From Dehalococcoidia bacterium (GTDB lineage Bacteria; Chloroflexota; Dehalococcoidia; SAR202; UBA11138), in contig JAAXHY010000521.1 of assembly GCA_012270665.1 (NCBI GenBank), positions 1 to 9,519 on the forward strand: a stretch of 9,519 nucleotides of DNA, given 5' to 3'. Below, piece by piece: positions 1-6,459 of this stretch (position 1 is the first letter of the stretch; each line of letters begins with the position of its first letter). The translations under genes and the position numbers were made by a program. The notes below the pieces were generated by a model that was not told the origin of the DNA, made no database searches, and saw only the letters and a list, made by a program, of their open reading frames with translations.

Positions 1-56
1 TGGTTGTAGTAGGCGAGAAACTGATAGTAGGCGGGCGGACCAATTACGACGGACAT
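1..56 (-). CDS. Possible 5' end of a further minus-strand gene, cut by the window edge
   Basis: An ATG at 56-54 opens a frame that runs leftward out of the window without a stop and reads MSVVIGPPAYYQFLAYYN. A GTG three codons earlier (65-63) is an alternative start, and an in-frame TGA lies shortly upstream of it. Base composition changes here from AT-rich to GC-rich, and codon third positions are mostly C or G, as expected on entering a coding region. No Shine-Dalgarno sequence is visible before either start, which weakens the call. The peptide contains the tripeptide AYY twice, encoded by a 9-base direct repeat (7-15 and 25-33 on the plus strand). Eighteen residues are too few to assign a function. 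Confidence 0.25.
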   Translation of the reverse strand, partial: MSVVIGPPAYYQFLAYYN

Positions 57-159
57 AAAATTCACAGATTGTCAGGAGACTGTTTACTGACTGGGAGTGA
101 TCGTGAAGACTTCATTACTTTAGAACAGCGCAAAGTAGTGCGACATTACGCGTTATGAT

Positions 160-188
160 TTGACAAGTTACGAAATCGCATAAATACT
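160..188 (+). promoter_or_regulatory. Candidate sigma70-type promoter reading rightward
   Basis: A perfect -35 hexamer TTGACA (160-165) is followed after exactly 17 bases by AATACT (183-188), which matches four of six positions of the -10 consensus. It would read rightward into the 3' end of the minus-strand helix-turn-helix gene, giving an antisense or very short transcript. No good plus-strand gene follows. AT-rich DNA yields such matches by chance, so this is only a candidate. Confidence 0.25.
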
Positions 189-208
189 TGCGTAATTTTG
201 ACACGCAA
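188..208. repeat. Operator-like inverted repeat TTGCGT-N9-ACGCAA
   Basis: TTGCGT (188-193) and ACGCAA (203-208) are perfect reverse complements separated by nine bases. A second TTGACA hexamer (198-203) lies in and beside the right arm. The spacing fits a dimeric DNA-binding protein contacting two successive major grooves. No protein in the window can be tied to it. Confidence 0.35.
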
Positions 209-303
209 ACGCTTCGATTTGGCTCGCTTCTAGATATATGGTACGGTTTATGCAAAACAGACAAAATGGCTCAACTATTGGGCTTTTGGCACTGAAATTG
301 GCG

Positions 304-332
304 ATTTTCACGCCGAAAAACCTGAATGTCAA
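304..332 (-). promoter_or_regulatory. Candidate promoter reading leftward out of the window
   Basis: On the minus strand TTGACA (332-327) is followed after 17 bases by GAAAAT (309-304), four of six matches to the -10 consensus. It lies just after the stop of the helix-turn-helix gene and points toward the possible gene start at 56, leaving a long leader of roughly 240 bases. It overlaps the candidate terminator, whose loop contains the TTGACA, so at most one of the two is likely to be important. Confidence 0.2.
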
Positions 333-336
333 CAGG
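316..336 (-). terminator. Weak Rho-independent terminator candidate after the HTH gene
   Basis: On the minus strand, immediately downstream of the stop at 341-339, CCTG (336-333) can pair with CAGG (324-321) across an eight-base loop, and five T residues (320-316) follow directly. Two outer G-U pairs could lengthen the stem slightly. Position and T-run fit a terminator for the helix-turn-helix gene, but the four-base-pair core is short, so efficiency would be low. Confidence 0.3.
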
Positions 337-338
337 CC

Positions 339-1721
339 CTAGGCTGGAGCGGTGATGCTCCAGTCCTTATCTCCGCATACTTCGCCACACGGTTCCCCCT
401 GTGAAGGGGAACTCAGTCTCCCAAGTATGAGGCGAGGGACCCATAGGAGTGCGCTCATTCGTCGACGTCGGCGCAACTCGTGCTGTATCGCTGCCTCATT
501 CAAGGCAATCTCAGCGCGCCGCCAGCGTGTCTCGATACCCAGTCTTGTGGACGGCTCCCAGGTTCGGTCGCCATTTACGTGCTCGCCGATCGTCAGTCCA
601 TAGTGGCTGTTGATCATCTGCAACTCCACGCGCATCTGCTCACTGCGTAGCGAGAGATGCCAGGGTGTGAGACGCTTTCCAGACGACGCTTCTGAAAAGC
701 TATTCGACAGTACAATCAGCTTGCGGCGTGCGGTTATGACCTCGGCCGCGCTTGGCTGCCATTCTCCGTCGATGACTTGTCCATCCGAGCCGAAGAACCA
801 CTTCTCGTCAGGATAGGGCTCTTCAGGCACAAGAGCCGCCATCCGTATGCCGATAAGCAGGCCCCTGTCCTCGTGTCGCTCGACAGCATATCGCTTCTGT
901 CTATCGCGCGGATGTACGCCGTACCGCAGTTCTGCGCCTGTAAGACCACACTCGAACATCTCCGTGTCAGCCGCGAATGCTACCCGCTTCGCCCCCTCGT
1001 CAGCAAAGCTCACATCTTCTCGTGTGTGAAGGTAGTAAAGGGCGTCGCCGTGCAAGCCGGTTGGCGCCGGGTCACGTACCCACCGCCAACCACGAGCCAG
1101 CGCACGCGCCCCCGATAGCGCCGTTTCCATTGGCAGCTCGGCAAGCACAGGCGCTCCCACGACTGACGCCAGCTCTGCGGGCGTCAAGGCATCCTCTATC
1201 TTTCCCAGTAGGGCTGAGACTCCCTTGTCCCGTACGTCGTCTCTCGGCTGCCTCGCTGCGCCCTGTGAGACCTCGCCGGAATCGTCCTCTGACGCGCCCC
1301 TGCTGTCTTCAGAGCTGTCTGGCGTTTCGTCATCGTTCTCGGCGGGCGCTTCACTCCTCTCACCATCTATCTCTGCCCCTGTCACACCATCCCCTGAACG
1401 CTCATCTGACGGGCCGCCGCCCTCTTTGCCCCTGTTCGCATCGCTGTCCGCGTCATCACCTGAGCTGCCGTCATCCTCGATTCTCCCGATAGAGGATGAG
1501 GTGCCAGGGTCGATAATCTGAATGCCGTGCCCCCTTGCATACCTCTCGACCGCACCTCGCACGACGCCCGTTACTTCACCCGTGCCCCGCAACGCGCGCC
1601 TCAGAGGGTCACGGTTCACTCCAAGCGCCTCTGCCACTCGCCTCTGGCTTGTCCTCTTGACCCACGCCTGCAACCACTCACGCATCTCCTCGACGCGCAG
1701 GCACTCTCGCTCGCTCCCCAT
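339..1721 (-). CDS. Helix-turn-helix protein with acidic linker and unassigned C-terminal domain
   Basis: 460 residues; function not recognised. The start at 1721 is supported by AGGAG (1733-1729) seven bases upstream. Residues about 11-65 form a small helical DNA-binding unit; the helix-turn-helix is about 25-46, with AEALGV then NRDPLRRAL as turn and recognition helix. Residues about 78-165 are strongly acidic and rich in Ser, Gly, Asp and Glu, so almost certainly disordered. Residues about 165-435 look folded, rich in Trp, Tyr and charged residues, with an Arg-rich run (417-421) before a short hydrophobic stretch (422-436). A CxxxC pair sits at 445-449. I see no HUH, tyrosine recombinase, resolvase or P-loop motif. 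It stands alone after the transfer operon, separated by a 224-base region with three direct repeats, suggesting an autoregulated regulator or a replication/partition factor that binds them. That role is inference; the DNA-binding part is fairly secure. Confidence 0.85.
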   Translation of the reverse strand: MGSERECLRVEEMREWLQAWVKRTSQRRVAEALGVNRDPLRRALRGTGEVTGVVRGAVERYARGHGIQIIDPGTSSSIGRIEDDGSSGDDADSDANRGKEGGGPSDERSGDGVTGAEIDGERSEAPAENDDETPDSSEDSRGASEDDSGEVSQGAARQPRDDVRDKGVSALLGKIEDALTPAELASVVGAPVLAELPMETALSGARALARGWRWVRDPAPTGLHGDALYYLHTREDVSFADEGAKRVAFAADTEMFECGLTGAELRYGVHPRDRQKRYAVERHEDRGLLIGIRMAALVPEEPYPDEKWFFGSDGQVIDGEWQPSAAEVITARRKLIVLSNSFSEASSGKRLTPWHLSLRSEQMRVELQMINSHYGLTIGEHVNGDRTWEPSTRLGIETRWRRAEIALNEAAIQHELRRRRRMSALLWVPRLILGRLSSPSQGEPCGEVCGDKDWSITAPA

Positions 1722-1755
1722 CCGTTCGCTCCTGCCTTGATCCTGCCGCCGACCA

Positions 1756-1767
1756 CCGACCGACCAC
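1756..1767 (-). repeat. Direct repeat copy 1 (GTGGTCGGTCGG on the minus strand)
   Basis: This copy is nearest to the helix-turn-helix gene. The minus strand reads GCGTAGGG, three extra bases, then the 12-base core. The last seven bases of a core unit (GTGGTCG) are echoed again immediately after it (1756-1750), so this site may be one and a half units long. Confidence 0.7.
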
Positions 1768-1819
1768 TTGCCCTACGCTCCCCAATAGTCTTTCTCGCTC
1801 TATCTCCTGCTCTACTGCG

Positions 1820-1831
1820 CCGACCGACCAC
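1820..1831 (-). repeat. Direct repeat copy 2 (GTGGTCGGTCGG on the minus strand)
   Basis: A perfect 12-base match to the other two copies, starting 64 bases from copy 1. On the minus strand it is directly preceded by GCGTAGGG (1839-1832), the same octamer that precedes copy 1, so the conserved unit is really about 20 bases. Confidence 0.7.
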
Positions 1832-1884
1832 CCCTACGCCGCTTTAACTCCGCATAAACATCTTCCCTTCATACTACTCTTTAC

Positions 1885-1896
1885 CCGACCGACCAC
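1885..1896 (-). repeat. Direct repeat copy 3 (GTGGTCGGTCGG on the minus strand)
   Basis: A perfect 12-base match, starting 65 bases from copy 2. Its upstream flank on the minus strand (ATGGGAG) is a looser version of the octamer before copies 1 and 2. Confidence 0.7.
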
Positions 1897-1904
1897 CTCC
1901 CATT

Positions 1905-1916
1905 CCCTGGACAGGG
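1905..1916. repeat. Short perfect dyad CCCTG-TC-CAGGG
   Basis: Two five-base arms are perfect reverse complements around a two-base centre. The loop is too small and there is no T-run, so this is not a terminator. It may be a protein-binding dyad, lying between the end of the Replic_Relax-like gene and repeat copy 3. Confidence 0.3.
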
Positions 1917-1945
1917 TACTGACATGCAATTCAGCGTTCCATGTG

Positions 1946-3712
1946 TTAGACCAAAAGTTCCCTGTGGTTGTTGCGGCTCTGCCCATCCTTCAATAGAGAC
2001 TCCAGCCTTACGGCGCCCAGGTCTAGATCCGAGGGAATCAACCAGAAAGGTCCGAGAGCGCCCTCCGCTTCCAAGCCAGCCAGGCTTCCTATCAGTATGG
2101 GAATCCTCATCTCCACCCGCTTTGCCCTCCGGGCCTCTTTCAAAGCGAAAGTGGAGCAGCGACTCGCAGCAGCCACATCCGGAAACACGAGCGTAACCAT
2201 CGAGGCGTTCTGGAAGTCTCGCTGCGTTTCGAGAGCGCCATAATACCGGCGGTAGCGCAACAGCCGCTCGTGCATCCGCACCGGCTTGATCGCTCTTTCC
2301 TCGTATTCCAGGATTAACGACACATTCGTCCCTTGCCATGCCAACTGACCTATCGCGTCCGGCTTCAACCCATAACGGCGACTGTTGTAATGAAACCACC
2401 TTTCCCATCGATGTGGTGGAAGCATCTGAACTAACTCCCACTGATCTGCTCTTCGGCAAGAAGATGCGAGCGCCGAAATGAACCTGTGTACTCCATCGGT
2501 ATGTTTCAGCTCGTGAGCGAGAACACGCAGCTTGGACCCTCTGACGCGATAGTTCGAAAGGTGAAGCGCGGCATCCCCGCTTTGGCTCGGCTGGATTCCC
2601 CAGGAGGCAGTCAGATCCGACAGCCTAGTTCGATCCCTCCAAGCCAGATGTCTTAGTCCGTCAGTGCTGAGTGCAAGGCGGCTCTCGTTATCGCTCCTCT
2701 CCGCAGCCGTTCTCCCGAATCTCAGCCCCACAGCCAAACCACTCCGAATGAGTTGTGCTCTACCGTCCTTTGCGTGTTCTAAGCTAATACCGAGGAACTC
2801 TGCCATATCTGCCAGACGCATCAGAGGCCAGTCCGCAAGAGCGTCAAGCATCCTGCCCGCCGGCTGTACCAGATTGCCTGAAACCAGGTCGAGTTCATTT
2901 TCTCCTTCCCCAACCATCCCTCTTGGCATTGTCGCCCGCCTTGGTGGGGCAGCAGCCGGTGTCGGCGGCCGTCGTGCTACCCCTTTAATCACGCCCTTGA
3001 TTGGAAAGGCGGTATCAGGACGATAGGTGTGACTGCGCCAGAGAGCATCGCCAGAACGCATGTGTCGCAATCCGCTTTCCACTGCGAGCGAGAGGTCAAG
3101 CGATTCTCCTTTCATCCGCTCAAGGAATCCATGCGCCTCGACTGGGCCTGGAACGACGAGCAGAACCGCGAAGAGCACGTTACGCCGGTGCATCTCCATC
3201 ATGCTCCCTAGGCGGCTGTACATCGAGCGCCGGGGAAGAGCCGGTCCGAAGCGGGCAATTCCCAGAGTTCGTCCGTCAGGAAGAGTCATGAACGCATCAA
3301 GGGGACCTGACCGTTCCCAACGCCATCTCAACAGCCCGTCATAGGGTAGGGAAGCATCCAGCGCGACGCGGTAGCAGGTAGCCACAGTTTCCATCCGTCT
3401 GAGTAGCGAACGCCGCCACTCGGCGGAAAGCGGAAATCGCCTTAACGCCTCGTCCGTCGTCAGCTCTTCAAGTTCCGCGAACTTCTCGATGCCGTTCGGC
3501 GTCAGATACCAGCGTTGCATCCGCGATCTTTCATGGAGAGAGTGCTTAACCGGATCAACCAGCCCGTCTTTCCCAAGCCGGTGTAGCGCATTCAGAGCTG
3601 TTCTTTCCATCAAAGACGAGACAGCCGCAAGTTCACGCCTCTCCAGGAACGGCATACGCCCCAGAGCGCGGATGGCAACCTTGTCGCTGTCCCGCGTCGC
3701 AACCGCTGGCAT
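1946..3712 (-). CDS. Replication-relaxation (Replic_Relax)-like protein with two winged-helix modules
   Basis: 588 residues. The start is well supported: AAGGAG (3728-3723) overlaps the stop codon of the preceding coupling-protein gene and lies ten bases before the ATG. Residues about 14-80 form a winged helix ending in the wing-like LTPNG. Residues about 100-205 form an alpha/beta region. A Pro/Ala/Arg-rich linker follows (about 245-267). A second winged helix (about 285-355, ending LSTDG) leads into a region (about 400-560) with the pattern I associate with Replic_Relax: a helix starting near H404, then PDA (451-453), a strand LILEYEE (466-472) and a basic Arg/Tyr helix ending RYRRYY (486-491). 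Such proteins are common next to VirB4/VirD4 genes on mobile elements of Gram-positive bacteria and Chloroflexota. Translational linkage suggests a role in DNA processing, delivery to the coupling protein, or operon control. The two halves look like an ancient internal duplication. The family call is from memory of motifs; the biochemical activity is unknown. Confidence 0.85.
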   Translation of the reverse strand: MPAVATRDSDKVAIRALGRMPFLERRELAAVSSLMERTALNALHRLGKDGLVDPVKHSLHERSRMQRWYLTPNGIEKFAELEELTTDEALRRFPLSAEWRRSLLRRMETVATCYRVALDASLPYDGLLRWRWERSGPLDAFMTLPDGRTLGIARFGPALPRRSMYSRLGSMMEMHRRNVLFAVLLVVPGPVEAHGFLERMKGESLDLSLAVESGLRHMRSGDALWRSHTYRPDTAFPIKGVIKGVARRPPTPAAAPPRRATMPRGMVGEGENELDLVSGNLVQPAGRMLDALADWPLMRLADMAEFLGISLEHAKDGRAQLIRSGLAVGLRFGRTAAERSDNESRLALSTDGLRHLAWRDRTRLSDLTASWGIQPSQSGDAALHLSNYRVRGSKLRVLAHELKHTDGVHRFISALASSCRRADQWELVQMLPPHRWERWFHYNSRRYGLKPDAIGQLAWQGTNVSLILEYEERAIKPVRMHERLLRYRRYYGALETQRDFQNASMVTLVFPDVAAASRCSTFALKEARRAKRVEMRIPILIGSLAGLEAEGALGPFWLIPSDLDLGAVRLESLLKDGQSRNNHRELLV

Positions 3713-3726
3713 TGAGGGTCGTCTCC

Positions 3727-6459
3727 TTACTTACGAGCCGGCACCCCGACCTCGCCGTCTTCATCCTCGTCGTCTTTGCCATCTCTCTCATAGACATCAT
3801 CCCTCTTTCCGCGACGCCCGCGATTGCCACCCCTGTCGCTTCTGGGACCCTGCCCAAAATCCATGCTCCCGTCATCGCCGGCGCGGTCCAGCTTGTCACG
3901 GAAGTCGCTCACCTGGTCATCCATGTAATGCGCCTGCTCCCACGCAACCTCGACATGCAGCCTGGTGTAGGCATCGGAAGCCAGGCGTATCGCACTGGCG
4001 ATAGCAGGATTGCCGGGCTGCGCCGGCAACAACCGCATGGAGAAATACTCGGGACGTGGACCGCCCAGGTCCAGCCTGCCGTAGCAGTTGTGCGCAGCAA
4101 GCCCGGTGATGTCCTCCTCATCGAGCCGCTCGCTATCGAGCTCGGGAAGCAGTCTCTTTGCGTCCACCGCATTCACCTGAAAGACGCACAGGCAGCCCGC
4201 ATTCGCCAGTATCGAGTCCCTCATCGTGGGGGACAGCTCATCCAGCCTAGAGAGACTTTGTGTCGCCAGCACGAGCGATCCGCGATATTTCAGCAGCTCC
4301 GATAGCATATCCTCGTATTCGACTCCCGGTATGGTCTGCATCTCGTCAACAACAACCATCGCGCCGCCCCGTTCGGACACAGATCTCTCTCCTTCCTGTC
4401 TAATGACCGACTCCACCAGATTCAGCAGCGCGGCGCCGACAAGCGCCGACACATGTCGTCCCACCGCGCCCTGATCCGTGCTGACCAGCAGCACGTCCCC
4501 GTTCCTGATAGCCTCCGCCACATCAAGCGTGCATCTACGCTGGCCTAGGATCTCACGCGCCGCCGCGGATCCGGCGTACTGTGCGAGCCGTGTCTGCACG
4601 GGCGCAAGGGCGTCGGCAAGATAATCGACCCGCCAACTGCCGAAGTCGCTCTGCCACCAGTCGAGGATGAACGGGTCCCGCACTCGCCGCAGCACTTCAT
4701 TTCGGAAGCCCTCATCAGTTAACATCAGCCGCCCGTCCAGCAGCGTGTACTGCTCGTCGCGAGGCAGCGTCTTGTTCGCCTCGTAGAGGGCTTTCAGCGT
4801 ATGTTCCAGTATGGTCTGCATCCTGCCACCCCACTGGTCCCACAGCGCGCGCGCCACGCGAACGACGGTATCGACCGTCGTTTCTCGTTCCTGAAAGACA
4901 TGCACGTCCAGCAGGTTGATGCCACATCTGCGTGTCACGTCCCCCAGGTCTATCAGCCGCACTCGCCCAGCCACCTCTTCCGGCACCCGCTCCAATATCC
5001 CTGACACCAGGTCGGCGTGCGGATCCACCACGACTACCGCCTGATCGTCCCGTCCTGCGGCTTTCTCCAGAAGCCTGCTCCCCACGATATGTCCCATCAG
5101 AGTTGACTTGCCCATCTGTGTCCTTGCCGCATACAGATGATGCCGCCTCATAGCCTGTGATGGAAAGCGGACAAGCCTTACTTCGCCGTCCCCGATAACC
5201 TCCTCGCCGACAAGCGCCCCTGTGCCAAGAGCTCGGGACAGAGGCACCCTCCTGCTCCCCGCCCTTTCAAGTCCCTCGACCCTTGCGGACTCCCCCGGTA
5301 AGTGCCAGAAAGCAGCTACCTCGCGCACTCCCACAACGCCTTGTCCGCTCTCATCAGGCGGACTAAACAGACCACGCCTGCGACCGTCCTTCTCAAAACT
5401 GAGCAGACGTCCGTTCCAATCTACCTTTGACAACAGTACAAGTTCGCCAATGTCGAACCTGCAGCCGAGGGGGTTATCGAAGCTCCGATATGCCGCGACC
5501 ACCGGCTCAAGCAACTCCCTTGACCTGGATGACCGGGACTCGCCACTTACGACTGCATAAAGCTGCACTTCCAACCTGAATGCAGACCCGGATATGCGTG
5601 TCGCAACCTGCTGGGGATCGTAATACTCTTGCTTAGGCATCTTCCTGAAGAAGCCAAGCTTCCAGAACAGGAACCCAAGCCCGCAAAGCGCCCCTGCGCC
5701 TACGACCGCGTATAGCGCCATTTGCCATACCTGTCCTGATTGCCACAGGTGTCTAAACCAGAGTCCGATCAGTAGCACCGCCATTGCGGATACAACAAGA
5801 TAGATAATCCACTGGGTTAACGAATCCGACATCATATCCGTTGTGCCGGTGGAGGCATTTTCTCTCTTCGGGGTTTGTCCTTGCCTCGACCGTTCGAGCT
5901 GCAGGACCATACGCTCCATTTCAGCTACTTGCTGGTTCGCGCTGCCTGCTCCGCTCATCGCCCGGGCCCGCCATGCTTCTGACCAGTCGTGAGACTTCTG
6001 ACTCAGAACCAGCCTTGACACCAGCCTCTCCTCGGGCCGCACATTGCTCGAAAGCGAGCCGAGCATGTCAATGAACGGGTCCGAGCCGTATTCGAGCACT
6101 CCGGTATCGTCGTACACCTGGAAGGGCAACCATTCACTACCCTCCGGGCGAAGTGTCTGCATCCAGACATTCTCTTCTTCGCCGAAAGCCAGTGGATCAT
6201 CGCAGTTCTCGATGTACTCAAGCCCCACTTCCGGGTAATGCGCTTTTAGCTGCTGGGCAACGCGGTCCGGATGTTCGCTTCTCACGAGCATGTAGAGGCC
6301 ACGGTGTTCGGCGACCAGTTCAAGGCTGAACGGTTCCTCCGCGTCCAGTGACTCCAAAAGGTTCTCAAAGCTGAGAAGCGTGTGTTCGCCGAGGCGTGGA
6401 GGCTTCACTCTCAATAGTGTCCCGTTAGATGTCACGATGTTTCTCCCACCATTCTGCAT
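3727..6459 (-). CDS. virD4: VirD4/TraG-type conjugative coupling ATPase
   Basis: The coupling protein would bring the DNA substrate to the secretion channel and drive it using ATP. I place the start at ATG 6459-6457 (910 residues), whose A is the last base of the virB4 stop (TAATG). A GTG at 6480 is possible but lacks a clear ribosome binding site. Residues about 30-165 form a soluble alpha/beta domain. Two membrane helices follow (about 216-235 and 245-268), then a second alpha/beta segment (about 280-400) and the RecA-like motor. P-loop ARTQMGKST is at 445-453, and VVVVDPHAD (475-483) is the conserved strand after it. Walker B MVVVDEMQ is at 701-708, and LATQS (731-735) is the sensor-type motif. 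The all-alpha insertion lies between about 490 and 640. The tail (about 858-910) is highly charged, Gly/Arg- then Asp/Glu-rich, probably disordered. The layout matches TraG-like ATPases of Chloroflexota, Gram-positive and candidate-phylum elements better than classical VirD4, whose membrane helices are at the N-terminus. Family is secure; the exact subfamily is from memory. Confidence 0.92.
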   Translation of the reverse strand: MQNGGRNIVTSNGTLLRVKPPRLGEHTLLSFENLLESLDAEEPFSLELVAEHRGLYMLVRSEHPDRVAQQLKAHYPEVGLEYIENCDDPLAFGEEENVWMQTLRPEGSEWLPFQVYDDTGVLEYGSDPFIDMLGSLSSNVRPEERLVSRLVLSQKSHDWSEAWRARAMSGAGSANQQVAEMERMVLQLERSRQGQTPKRENASTGTTDMMSDSLTQWIIYLVVSAMAVLLIGLWFRHLWQSGQVWQMALYAVVGAGALCGLGFLFWKLGFFRKMPKQEYYDPQQVATRISGSAFRLEVQLYAVVSGESRSSRSRELLEPVVAAYRSFDNPLGCRFDIGELVLLSKVDWNGRLLSFEKDGRRRGLFSPPDESGQGVVGVREVAAFWHLPGESARVEGLERAGSRRVPLSRALGTGALVGEEVIGDGEVRLVRFPSQAMRRHHLYAARTQMGKSTLMGHIVGSRLLEKAAGRDDQAVVVVDPHADLVSGILERVPEEVAGRVRLIDLGDVTRRCGINLLDVHVFQERETTVDTVVRVARALWDQWGGRMQTILEHTLKALYEANKTLPRDEQYTLLDGRLMLTDEGFRNEVLRRVRDPFILDWWQSDFGSWRVDYLADALAPVQTRLAQYAGSAAAREILGQRRCTLDVAEAIRNGDVLLVSTDQGAVGRHVSALVGAALLNLVESVIRQEGERSVSERGGAMVVVDEMQTIPGVEYEDMLSELLKYRGSLVLATQSLSRLDELSPTMRDSILANAGCLCVFQVNAVDAKRLLPELDSERLDEEDITGLAAHNCYGRLDLGGPRPEYFSMRLLPAQPGNPAIASAIRLASDAYTRLHVEVAWEQAHYMDDQVSDFRDKLDRAGDDGSMDFGQGPRSDRGGNRGRRGKRDDVYERDGKDDEDEDGEVGVPARK
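4861..4882. repeat. Perfect 9-base hairpin inside the coupling-protein gene
   Basis: AACGACGGT (4861-4869) and ACCGTCGTT (4874-4882) are perfect reverse complements around the tetraloop ATCG, giving a stable stem. It falls within the region encoding TTVDTVV of the all-alpha insertion. The repeated Thr/Val codons may be the whole explanation, and no T-run follows on the minus strand, so it would not stop transcription of the operon. Confidence 0.45.

Larger units (their letters stand above)
57..338. other. AT-rich non-coding region with dyads and TTGACA hexamers
   Basis: This stretch holds no supported gene. Hand counting gives 72 G+C in the 180 bases 121-300 (40%), clearly lower than the surrounding genes; one virD4 line (4561-4620), for comparison, is 44 of 60. 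It contains a near-palindrome at 144-157 (12 of 14 positions symmetrical), a perfect 6-base inverted repeat TTGCGT/ACGCAA at 188-193 and 203-208, and TTGACA hexamers at 160-165 and 198-203 (plus) and 332-327 (minus). It could be a regulatory region, a junction between transfer genes and cargo, or an origin-type AT-rich segment. The sequence alone does not decide between these. Confidence 0.5.
1722..1945. promoter_or_regulatory. Intergenic control region carrying three direct repeats
   Basis: This 224-base stretch separates the transfer operon from the helix-turn-helix gene and has no supported gene. It holds three 12-base direct repeats, a CCCTG-TC-CAGGG dyad (1905-1916) and the ribosome binding site for the downstream gene (1733-1729). 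The minus strand between the repeats is markedly purine-rich. I find no convincing -35/-10 pair for the downstream gene and no T-run terminator after the upstream one, so transcription from the operon could read through. Confidence 0.55.

Noticed and set aside
198..226. A second rightward promoter from the TTGACA at 198-203
   Set aside because: No -10-like hexamer occurs at 16 to 18 bases; the position holds GGCTCG.
238..342. A 34-codon plus-strand frame downstream of the TTGACA-17-AATACT candidate promoter
   Set aside because: No ribosome binding site, overlaps the end of the minus-strand gene, and the sequence shows no recognisable feature; probably chance.
977..1521. Long plus-strand frames rich in Ser, Pro and Arg
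   Set aside because: They are the complement of the acidic, low-complexity linker of the minus-strand HTH gene, whose start and ribosome binding site are far better supported.
1616..1831. A 71-residue minus-strand frame overlapping the HTH gene start
   Set aside because: It runs across the repeat region, is Arg/Gly-rich with no domain, and competes with a gene that has a strong ribosome binding site.
1750..1896. A CRISPR array
   Set aside because: The repeated unit is only 12 to 20 bases, has three copies, and the intervals are purine-rich and not spacer-like; no cas gene is present.
3712..4305. A 197-residue plus-strand frame
   Set aside because: It is antisense to the 3' part of the virD4 gene, which carries conserved sequence on the minus strand.
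4861..4890. A plus-strand terminator at the nine-base hairpin
   Set aside because: The following bases TCTCGTTC are not a proper T-run and no plus-strand gene ends there.
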